The notes below the pieces were generated by a model. It made no database searches. It saw only the letters and a program-made list of their open reading frames with translations, and was not told the origin of the DNA. The position numbers and the translations under genes were made by a program. Positions 23,464-28,243 of a stretch of DNA of 28,243 nucleotides are shown here, piece by piece. How positions within the stretch are numbered: the stretch's first letter is position 1; every line of letters begins with the position of its first letter. This stretch comes from a virus: positions 1 through 28,243 of IMG/VR virus record IMGVR_UViG_3300025030_000358; one strand, 5' to 3'.

Positions 23464-23577
23464 TCGGGTGAAAAAGGGGAATAGTTACCTAGTGGTAGGC
23501 GAGAATGACCACATTGTATTAAGGGCAGAAACGCCTCAATGTCCACAATTAGGATGGTGCAAATCCATCTCACCCGA
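23464..23577 (+). ncRNA. Candidate structured RNA B with tRNA-like end
   Basis: ATCGGGTGA at the 5' end pairs with TCACCCGA at the 3' end. Directly inside the 3' side is GATGG TGCAAAT CCATC, a 5-bp stem with a 7-base loop abutting the closing stem, exactly where a tRNA T-arm would be. TAGTGGTA with CC/GG around it resembles a D-loop. A further helix ACATTG/CAATGT encloses a GGC/GCC hairpin. At about 112 bases, with too many bases between the closing stem and the D-like arm and no clear anticodon arm, it is not a standard tRNA. It may be a tRNA-like or unknown RNA. Confidence 0.4.
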
Positions 23578-23599
23578 ATTATTAAATAAATAAAATAAA

Positions 23600-23761
23600 A
23601 TGAAAAAAGAAAAATCAAAAGTAAATATAAGACAATCTAGTCGTGGTTATTTAATTGAAATAACCAACACTCCAATCAACCAAATGTATGCTGTTACCGA
23701 AGACGAATTGCGACAAATAGTTTTTTGGGGAGAGGCGATATTGAAAAATAAAAATTTATGA
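23600..23761 (+). CDS. Hypothetical protein (53 aa)
   Basis: ATG 23600 opens a 53-codon ORF whose TGA overlaps the next ATG (ATGA). The product has a basic start (MKKEKSKVNIRQSSRGYLIE), a strand-like middle (IEITNTPINQMYAVTEDELR) and a helical end (QIVFWGEAILKN). This looks like a small folded beta-alpha domain. No Shine-Dalgarno site. Coupling to the following membrane ORF supports translation. Family not recognised. Confidence 0.5.
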   Translation: MKKEKSKVNIRQSSRGYLIEITNTPINQMYAVTEDELRQIVFWGEAILKNKNL

Positions 23762-23859
23762 CACCATTTCAAAAAGGCTTTATACGAGTAACAATGGAGG
23801 TATCATTAGTGATAATAGTTCTTTTTATTATAAGTTTTTTAATTTCAGAGTTAAAATAA
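23758..23859 (+). CDS. 33-residue single-span membrane protein
   Basis: Starts at the ATG overlapping the previous stop. The product MTPFQKGFIRVTMEV is followed by a hydrophobic span (SLVIIVLFIISFLI) and a three-residue polar end. The short length and single span resemble many tiny phage membrane proteins. The function is unknown, and it may be spurious. Confidence 0.4.
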   Translation: MTPFQKGFIRVTMEVSLVIIVLFIISFLISELK

Positions 23860-23868
23860 AATAAATAT

Positions 23869-24060
23869 ATGAAAGAAGAAATAAAAATTAACCCCGATTT
23901 GGAAGAAAGAAAACAAGAGGGATGTAGACACTTATTCACCTTATCTCGCATTGATACGGAACAGACTAATCAAGGCGCGGGAAACACAGGATATTTTTAT
24001 CAAAAAATTGCTTATGTTGTTTGCGAAAAATGTGGCGAAACAATAAAGCAGTTAATTTAA
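23869..24060 (+). CDS. Small protein with zinc-binding pattern (63 aa)
   Basis: A 63-residue acidic-to-neutral protein. EGCRHLF near residue 19 and CEKCG near residue 52 could give a C-H-C-C zinc site; the middle is polar (IDTEQTNQGAGNTGYFYQK). Phage proteins of this shape often carry one zinc ribbon. There is no Shine-Dalgarno site. Forty-two AT-rich bases separate it from the next gene. Function unknown. Confidence 0.55.
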   Translation: MKEEIKINPDLEERKQEGCRHLFTLSRIDTEQTNQGAGNTGYFYQKIAYVVCEKCGETIKQLI

Positions 24061-24102
24061 CCCTTTTATAAGTGCGAAACATTATTAAAATAAATTTAAA
24101 AA

Positions 24103-24285
24103 ATGAAAAAACAAACAATAGAATTGCCAATAGAATGGATTGAGGGATTGAAAGTTTATATTGACAATGTTAAAAAAACAGCGATATTCACAAAAGAAAA
24201 CAACACACAAGCCGATAGATTTGCAGTTACCGCTTTGTTGGGTTACTTGGAAAGTTTGCAATCTTTTTTAAAAAATGAACACTAA
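24103..24285 (+). CDS. Hypothetical helical protein (60 aa)
   Basis: A 60-residue ORF that begins MKKQTIELPIEWIEGLKVYI and is helical over most of its length, ending ALLGYLESLQSFLKNEH. It overlaps the Gp37-like gene by 11 bases in another frame, which suggests coupled translation. There is no motif for catalysis or metal binding. Family not recognised. Confidence 0.5.
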   Translation: MKKQTIELPIEWIEGLKVYIDNVKKTAIFTKENNTQADRFAVTALLGYLESLQSFLKNEH

Positions 24286-24901
24286 AACGAAAATAGAATG
24301 GTGTGATACGACGTGGAATCCAGTTGTTGGCTGCAAGCGCGGGTGTAGTTATTGCTATGCTGAAAGATTGAACGACAGATTTAAATTTATTCCCGATTGG
24401 AATAAGCCTGAATTTTTTCCCAAAAGATTGAAAGATAAAATGCCAAATAAACCGAGCAAGATTTTCGTCTGCTCAATGGCTGATATGTTCGGCGATTGGG
24501 TGAAAGACTTTTGGATTGAAGCTGTATTTGCAACCATTCGGGATAATCCGAGACACACATTCCAATTGCTAACCAAAAATCCGAAACGGTATTTGGAATT
24601 TAAATGTTTGACTAATCCAGAGTCGCCGTTATTTCTTAAAAATGTGCAATGTGGAGTAACAATAGATGTGGTTAATCAAGCAAGGTTGAATTATCTCAAA
24701 CAATTACCAAAAGAGATTTATAAGTTCATTAGTTTTGAGCCATTACTTGGCGATATGAGTATGTTGGATTTAACAGGCATTGACTTAGTGATTATTGGAG
24801 CCGATTCAACCAAAGGGGCAACTTCGCCTAAAAAAGAATGGGTTGATTCAATTCAACATCCAAATATCTTTTATAAAAGTAATTTGAAATTAAAAAAATA
24901 A
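24275..24901 (+). CDS. Phage Gp37/Gp68 family protein (DUF5131), radical-SAM-like
   Basis: A 208-residue protein. The N-terminus KIEWCDTTWNPVVGC-KRGCSYCYAERL carries C20-x3-C24-x2-C27, the radical-SAM-type iron-sulfur motif of this phage family, followed by the family blocks SKIFVCSMADMFGDW, HTFQLLTKNPKRY and KFISFEPLLGDM. The expected end (GADS...PKKEWVDSI...FYKSNL) is present but a stretch before the end is short compared with typical members of 230 residues or more. Members are known in many phages; the reaction is not known. It may modify a nucleotide or host component. It starts inside the previous gene and is followed one base later by the DUF3307 gene. Confidence 0.85.
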   Translation: MNTKTKIEWCDTTWNPVVGCKRGCSYCYAERLNDRFKFIPDWNKPEFFPKRLKDKMPNKPSKIFVCSMADMFGDWVKDFWIEAVFATIRDNPRHTFQLLTKNPKRYLEFKCLTNPESPLFLKNVQCGVTIDVVNQARLNYLKQLPKEIYKFISFEPLLGDMSMLDLTGIDLVIIGADSTKGATSPKKEWVDSIQHPNIFYKSNLKLKK

Positions 24902-24902
24902 A

Positions 24903-25241
24903 ATGATTGAAATAATTTTTTGGTTGATGGTCGCTCACTTCATTGCAGATTATCCTCTACAAACATCTGAAATGGGAAAATATAAAAACAAAAGAAATCA
25001 ACCTATTCCGCCAGACAGTAAAGCAAAACCTGTTAAAGTATGGTTCGCATATCTCACTTCACACGCTTTCGTTCACGCAGGATTGTCCGCCTTAGTTGTT
25101 GGTGTTCCATTTGGTTTTTTAATCGGTTTAGTTCATTGGATACAAGATTATTATAAATGCAAAATTCAGTATTCGCCAAACATTGACCAGATAATTCACA
25201 TAACAATTTTAGTGATCATCGGAATTTTTATAAAAATATGA
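24903..25241 (+). CDS. DUF3307 membrane protein
   Basis: A 112-residue integral membrane protein with the DUF3307 pattern: AHFIADYPLQT in the first span, HAFVHAGLSAL in the second, LVHWIQDYYK in the third, then DQIIHITILVIIGIF as the last. Conserved His and Asp inside membrane spans suggest a metal or proton-related activity, but the function of the family is unknown. A soluble loop rich in Lys and Pro (KNKRNQPIPPDSKAK) lies after the first span. The gene follows the Gp37-like gene by one base and its TGA overlaps the next ATG (ATGA). Confidence 0.82.
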   Translation: MIEIIFWLMVAHFIADYPLQTSEMGKYKNKRNQPIPPDSKAKPVKVWFAYLTSHAFVHAGLSALVVGVPFGFLIGLVHWIQDYYKCKIQYSPNIDQIIHITILVIIGIFIKI

Positions 25242-25402
25242 TTAAACCAATAAAAAACATAATACGAGAAGTAAAATTTGGTTTCCAAAGGATGTTCAGA
25301 GGATATTCCGATGATATTAAGTGGGAGTTTGACACTTACTTTTCGCAATTTATTCCGCCTTTGAAAGAATTTTGCGAGAATTGTAAAAAAGAAGTTGGGT
25401 AG
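25238..25402 (+). CDS. Small conserved phage protein, interrupted by an amber codon
   Basis: ATG 25238 overlaps the DUF3307 stop. The 54-residue product contains GFQRMFRGYSDDIKWEFD, a pattern (FQR-x2-RG-[YWF]-SD-x2-W-x2-D) known from many small phage and bacterial hypothetical proteins, and then CENCKK before TAG at 25400-25402. In the same frame, translation beyond TAG gives IIWNAEKKIWECVKCNYQKI and ends at TGA 25463-25465, which overlaps the ATG of the deformylase gene. The two halves make one four-Cys zinc ribbon. So the original gene was probably 25238-25465 and the TAG is a readthrough codon, a recent mutation or a sequence error. Confidence 0.6.
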   Translation: MIKPIKNIIREVKFGFQRMFRGYSDDIKWEFDTYFSQFIPPLKEFCENCKKEVG

Positions 25403-25461
25403 ATTATTTGGAACGCCGAGAAAAAGATTTGGGAGTGTGTAAAATGTAATTATCAGAAAAT

Positions 25462-25923
25462 ATGAAAATTATAATACCACCACATAAAAAGATATCCACA
25501 GTTGTCAAAAACTTAAAAGAGATTAGACAGGATGCTCTGGATATGATAGAATTGATAGAGAAAAATGATTTCAAGGAGGGTGTTTGGAAACAAGCTTATG
25601 CCTTGTCCCACTCGCAAGTTTCCGAAAATCCTAAAACATTTTTTGTAATCAATAAAACAGATCCGCAAATTAAAAAGAATTTTAGAAAAAAGATTATTAT
25701 AAATCCTGTAATATTGGAAAAGGCGGAAGAAGTTTTTAATAAGGAAGCTTGCATGTCAATGCCCTACCGCAAGTCAGCGAAAGTGAAACGGTATAGAAAA
25801 ATTAAAGTAATTTATTATGTTCCCGGGTGGTTTGGCAGATTAAAGAAAAAGGTCGAAACCTGCGTGGGACTCAAGGCTTTCATTTTTAGCCACGAAATTG
25901 AACATTTTAACGGTCATTATTAA
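25462..25923 (+). CDS. def: Divergent peptide deformylase-like protein
   Basis: A 153-residue protein with two of the three deformylase motifs: KEACMSMP, with C97 in the place of the metal ligand of EGCLS, and SHEIEHFNG near the C-terminus, H144-E145-x2-H148, the HEXXH metal and catalytic site. Between them lies the usual basic strand region (RYRKIKVIYY). Motif 1, normally GxGLAAxQ, is replaced by YALSHSQVSENP (Q is kept). Deformylases remove the formyl group from new proteins; several phages carry one. The poor motif 1 could mean a changed substrate. The C-terminus ends soon after the motif. It overlaps the previous frame's final stop. Confidence 0.75.
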   Translation: MKIIIPPHKKISTVVKNLKEIRQDALDMIELIEKNDFKEGVWKQAYALSHSQVSENPKTFFVINKTDPQIKKNFRKKIIINPVILEKAEEVFNKEACMSMPYRKSAKVKRYRKIKVIYYVPGWFGRLKKKVETCVGLKAFIFSHEIEHFNGHY

Positions 25924-25927
25924 ATTT

Positions 25928-26044
25928 ATGAAAAATACATTAAGGATAATTTTGGCAATTATTCTTTTACCTGTCGCAATACCGATGTTTGCTTTTTGGT
26001 ATTTGATCGGCAGAGCAATTTTTGCCGAAGAGAGTAGAATTTAA
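25928..26044 (+). CDS. 38-residue membrane protein
   Basis: ATG 25928 is four bases after the deformylase stop. The product is MKNTLRIILA with a hydrophobic span to about residue 30 (IILLPVAIPMFAFWYLIG) and the tail RAIFAEESRI. One membrane-spanning protein of unknown function. The position within a run of coupled small genes supports expression; length alone does not. Confidence 0.45.
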   Translation: MKNTLRIILAIILLPVAIPMFAFWYLIGRAIFAEESRI

Positions 26045-26048
26045 AACA

Positions 26049-26171
26049 ATGCTAACTTTTAATATTATTTTTATAGCCACAATATTCTTCTTTGGATTTT
26101 CAGTCGGAAGATCAATAGGTAAAGAAGAAAATCAAAAATGGAAAACAAAATTTCACTTCCAACAGAAATAA
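26049..26171 (+). CDS. 40-residue membrane protein
   Basis: ATG 26049 follows the previous TAA by four bases and the ORF overlaps the next gene by 34 bases. The N-terminal 22 residues are hydrophobic (MLTFNIIFIATIFFFGFSVG), and a polar tail KEENQKWKTKFHF follows: one membrane span with a cytoplasmic basic tail. Function unknown. The long overlap leaves some doubt. Confidence 0.4.
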   Translation: MLTFNIIFIATIFFFGFSVGRSIGKEENQKWKTKFHFQQK

Positions 26172-26548
26172 CCGCAAAATTAAAAATTTACGGAATTGTT
26201 TCAGTAGATAAAGTCTTGGCTTCAACGACTAACTTGAAGAATAAGATATTATTAACTCTTTCCGCTTCTTATTTGCCATCTGTTGCCATTGAAGGGGCAA
26301 AAGAAGGAATAAAAAGACTCAACCTTAATCTGGAAAACTTTAATGTAAATTATATAGGCGGGGAATACGCGCTTGATAATATTGAATTTAAAAATTTGGC
26401 GCCGGATGTGGCCGTTCAAGACAAGCCCTCAAAAAGCGCACAAGATATGCTTGCTTATGTTTTGTATGTTTTTGATAAAGCCGGCGATTCTCAAGACAAA
26501 GAAATAGCCCAAAAAGTTGTTGAAAATTTTAAAAAAATGTATAATTAA
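26138..26548 (+). CDS. Hypothetical protein (136 aa)
   Basis: A 136-residue soluble protein. It contains a Ser/Leu-rich stretch ILLTLSASYLPSVAIEGAKE in the first half, a strand-like middle (NYIGGEYALDNIEFKNLAPD), and a helical, acidic C-terminus (SAQDMLAYVLYVFDKAGDSQ). No metal or catalytic motif is visible. It is the last coding gene before structured RNA C and the terminase block. Family not recognised. Confidence 0.6.
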   Translation: MENKISLPTEITAKLKIYGIVSVDKVLASTTNLKNKILLTLSASYLPSVAIEGAKEGIKRLNLNLENFNVNYIGGEYALDNIEFKNLAPDVAVQDKPSKSAQDMLAYVLYVFDKAGDSQDKEIAQKVVENFKKMYN

Positions 26549-26552
26549 AAGA

Positions 26553-26661
26553 GTTTAGCCTTTGCTTGATTCCCTTAAAGTCGAATAATGCGGGTTAGTG
26601 AGGGTGCGACAACATTATACTTTCGCTGGCCGGTTATAGGGGGATCAAGCAAGCGTTAAAC
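26553..26661 (+). ncRNA. Candidate structured RNA C with pseudoknot
   Basis: A long outer helix pairs 26553-26577 with 26637-26661 over about 25 positions with wobble pairs and one mismatch; its core TTGCTTGAT (26562-26570) pairs perfectly with ATCAAGCAA (26644-26652). Inside, GTCG (26580-26583) can pair with CGAC (26607-26610) while ATAATG (26585-26590) can pair with CATTAT (26613-26618), a crossing arrangement typical of a pseudoknot. It lies between two + strand genes just upstream of the terminase genes. It is not an ordinary terminator. It could be a regulatory or packaging-related RNA, or a DNA site; class unknown. Confidence 0.45.
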
Positions 26662-26665
26662 AAAA

Positions 26666-26977
26666 ATGATTACGGAAGAAATTAAAAAAAACTTAATAGA
26701 AAATGCCCGATATCTTATTCAAGGTTACGATTTTATTGTGGAATCAATTCAAAAAAAAGAATATGAAATTTTAAAAATCATTGCCTTAAAAGACGGACAA
26801 GAATATCTCAACATCCAAAACATAATGACTCCGCGTGGCGCTGAAGAATTGGATAAACATCGAGGTTGGAATGAATGGATAAGGCATCACATAAGCGTTT
26901 TACAAAAAGCCATCCAGAAAAAAGAAGAAAGGCCGACAGGAATAAAGAGAATATTAAAATGGTTAAAGTTAAAGTAG
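26666..26977 (+). CDS. Hypothetical protein (103 aa)
   Basis: A 103-residue charged helical protein starting MITEEIKKNLIENARYLIQG, with the middle KDGQEYLNIQNIMTPRGAEE and a basic C-terminus (KKEERPTGIKRILKWLKLK) that could bind nucleic acid or a membrane surface. It begins five bases after the outer stem of RNA C and overlaps the terminase small subunit start by 19 bases. A DNA-binding or packaging helper is possible from position, but no family is recognised. Confidence 0.6.
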   Translation: MITEEIKKNLIENARYLIQGYDFIVESIQKKEYEILKIIALKDGQEYLNIQNIMTPRGAEELDKHRGWNEWIRHHISVLQKAIQKKEERPTGIKRILKWLKLK

Positions 26978-27531
26978 GAAAAGCCAAAAGGAGAAATTCT
27001 GGATATGAAATAACAAGAATGAGACAAAAAAAAATTATTGTAGCTTTACTTGAAAATACGGGTAAAACAATTTCGTCAGAGGCGAGGAAATTAGGATACA
27101 AAGAAGGTTACATTAAATCAGGAAGTTTAACAAAAACAAAGACTTGGCAAGATTTGATGGAAGAATATTTACCGGACGAAAAATTAAGCAGAATTCACGG
27201 GGAATTATTAGACGCCCAAAGCATAGACCATTATATTTTTCCGACAAAAATGACTGATGAGAAAATTTCAGAAACATTCGCCGAATTTGGTTTTAAAGTG
27301 ATGAAGATTATAAAAAATAATAGCGGAGGAAAAAGAGCCTATTTCTCAATTCCCGATAACACCGCCCGGGCCAAAGCCTTGCAAATGGCCTATGAATTAA
27401 AACAAAAATATGGAGAAGACCCATTTAAACATAAGTTCGCTAGATACTCTAAGGGAGAGATTGTCGAATTTATCATTGGAAGAATTACAAGAAACGGCGG
27501 AGGCGGTGGAATACTTGGAGACCAAGGATAA
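26959..27531 (+). CDS. terS: Terminase small subunit (probable)
   Basis: A 190-residue protein from ATG 26959 (MVKVKVGKAKRR). A longer reading from 26875 lies inside the previous gene and is unlikely. Residues about 23-60 form a helix-turn-helix of the type used by small terminases (KIIVALLENTGKTISSEARKLGY, given here in two overlapping parts: SEARKLGYKEGYIKSGS), then KTWQDLMEEYLPDEKLSRIH, a block I associate with phage small terminases, then a beta/helical C-terminus (FAEFGFKVMKIIKN). It would bind the packaging site and hand DNA to the large subunit encoded just after it. The end GGGGG is flexible. The gene overlaps the large subunit start. Confidence 0.7.
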   Translation: MVKVKVGKAKRRNSGYEITRMRQKKIIVALLENTGKTISSEARKLGYKEGYIKSGSLTKTKTWQDLMEEYLPDEKLSRIHGELLDAQSIDHYIFPTKMTDEKISETFAEFGFKVMKIIKNNSGGKRAYFSIPDNTARAKALQMAYELKQKYGEDPFKHKFARYSKGEIVEFIIGRITRNGGGGGILGDQG

Positions 27532-28243
27532 ACGAGAAGCGGCCAAATATTATAATCCCAACCTTAAAGCTGAGAAATTTATTAAAATGATTGGCGAAGG
27601 CAAGACTTTTATCAATATGTTTGTCGGCGCCAACGCCGTCGGCAAAACGGCCGTAGGGGCGAACATAGTAACGAATATATGTTATGGTCCGCAATCTAAG
27701 TGGTTTGATTTGCCATTGTTCCAAAAATTTCCTTATCTTAAAAAAGGCAGAATAATATCCGATCCGACAACTATTAAAGAGAAAATAATTCCAGAGCTTA
27801 AAAAATGGTTTCCGGCCAATGACGCAAAAAAAATACCAGATGCTCCTTATAACACCGCCAAAGAAGGAAAAAACTACGAATCTAAGTTTATCACTAACAC
27901 CGGCTTCGAGATTGATTTAATGAGCAACGAACAAGCTTTGACTGAATTTGAGTCGGTTGATTTGGGTTGGGTGTGGATAGATGAGCCGATGCCCAAAGAC
28001 AAATTTATGGCCACCGTGGCCCGTGCGCGCATGGGTATGGTGATCTTCTGGACATATACCCCTTTATTTCATTCGGGGTGGATTAAAGACTGGATGAATG
28101 AAAAAATAGACGGAGAGTATGCCAACATGGTGGAAACCGAAGTTGAAGACGCCTGCAAAATACACGGGGTGAGAGGACATTTGGAACATGCTAACATTGT
28201 CAAAATGGTTAAAGCTTTTCCGTCTGATGAACTGGAAGCGCGG
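27461..28243 (+). CDS. terL: Terminase large subunit, N-terminal ATPase part (3' partial)
   Basis: An open frame runs off the window, giving at least 261 residues. Walker A is GANAVGKT (residues 56-63 from TTG 27461), Walker B with catalytic Glu is WVWIDEP (D174, E175), and FWTYTPLFHSGW after it is the usual coupling region of large terminases. The C-terminal nuclease lies outside. The N-terminal helix SNLSLEELQETAEAVEYLE resembles the adaptor helix seen in other large subunits. The start is uncertain: TTG 27461 has GGGAG a few bases upstream; ATG 27410 in the same frame adds 17 residues and overlaps the small subunit by 122 bases. This motor pumps DNA into the capsid. Confidence 0.85.
   Translation, partial: MSNLSLEELQETAEAVEYLETKDKREAAKYYNPNLKAEKFIKMIGEGKTFINMFVGANAVGKTAVGANIVTNICYGPQSKWFDLPLFQKFPYLKKGRIISDPTTIKEKIIPELKKWFPANDAKKIPDAPYNTAKEGKNYESKFITNTGFEIDLMSNEQALTEFESVDLGWVWIDEPMPKDKFMATVARARMGMVIFWTYTPLFHSGWIKDWMNEKIDGEYANMVETEVEDACKIHGVRGHLEHANIVKMVKAFPSDELEAR

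Noticed and set aside
23464-23577. Calling RNA B a true tRNA or a cobalamin-type riboswitch
   Set aside because: No anticodon arm of normal size for a tRNA; the GGTGCAAATCC resemblance to a riboswitch core lacks the other conserved boxes.
26553-26661. Reading RNA C as a twister or hammerhead ribozyme
   Set aside because: I looked for the conserved core bases of these classes and did not find them.
1-28243. Diversity-generating retroelement, CRISPR array, integrase or toxin-antitoxin pair
   Set aside because: No reverse transcriptase, no regularly spaced repeats with spacers, no recombinase motifs and no recognisable toxin pair were found.
1-28243. Genome-wide reassignment of TAG or TGA
   Set aside because: The 3380-codon gene and other long genes contain no in-frame TAG or TGA, and both codons end genes elsewhere; only local readthrough at 25400 (and perhaps 17966) remains possible.

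Overview
The window looks like about 28 kb of a tailed double-stranded DNA phage, or a prophage, on a moderately AT-rich background. Every gene I can support lies on the + strand. Order: tail and spike genes (1-5146), one 10.1 kb gene for a 3380-residue polyvalent protein (5150-15292), a lysis pair (15289-15943), a strong terminator, a recombination/replication block (16095-21641), a run of very small genes mixed with structured non-coding stretches (21664-26977), then the terminase genes, with the large subunit cut by the window end. Terminase at the right and tail genes at the left fit a circular or permuted phage map; portal and capsid genes must lie outside. I see no integrase, repressor, CRISPR array, rRNA, transposase or standard tRNA. 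TAA, TGA and TAG all end genes, so there is no sign of a wholesale recoded stop. The host cannot be named. Most starts lack a Shine-Dalgarno sequence and follow an AT-rich leader, which together with gene content would suit an uncultivated AT-rich bacterium such as a Patescibacteria-type host; this is only a guess.

The structural block holds a beta-rich virion protein, a parallel beta-helix tail spike, a coiled-coil virion protein and then the giant protein. The giant joins a glycine-rich hydrophobic N-terminal part, Lys/Glu linkers, an N6-adenine methyltransferase, an SNF2-like SF2 helicase, a coiled coil, an HEXXH metallopeptidase and a long C-terminal region. This resembles phage DarB-type and other polyvalent proteins that are packaged and injected to protect incoming DNA. 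Its place between tail and lysis genes supports that reading. An NlpC/P60-type endolysin and a small holin-like membrane protein follow.

The replication block has an ERF single-strand annealing protein, a PD-(D/E)XK (RecB/Cas4-like) nuclease, a KH-domain RNA-binding protein, a replication initiator with iteron-like repeats inside its gene (a candidate origin), a small adenine methyltransferase, an HNH/NinG-like nuclease split by a -1 frameshift at a run of seven A, and a NinB-like protein. A consensus-like promoter, a 34-codon leader ORF and two near-perfect hairpins lie just upstream of the initiator.

The right third carries many 33-75 residue ORFs, several with paired Cys motifs or one membrane segment, plus a Gp37/Gp68 (DUF5131) protein, a DUF3307 membrane protein and a divergent peptide deformylase. 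A four-gene cassette (22360-23413) stands apart because most of its genes have strong Shine-Dalgarno sites. Three intergenic stretches (about 21931-22022, 23464-23577, 26553-26661) can fold into closed multi-helix RNAs that I cannot assign to a known class. The most unusual points are an ORF overprinted inside the giant gene with the strongest Shine-Dalgarno site I saw, the slippery-site HNH gene, an amber codon splitting a zinc ribbon, the iterons, and the structured RNAs. No gene-free stretch exceeds 300 bases.
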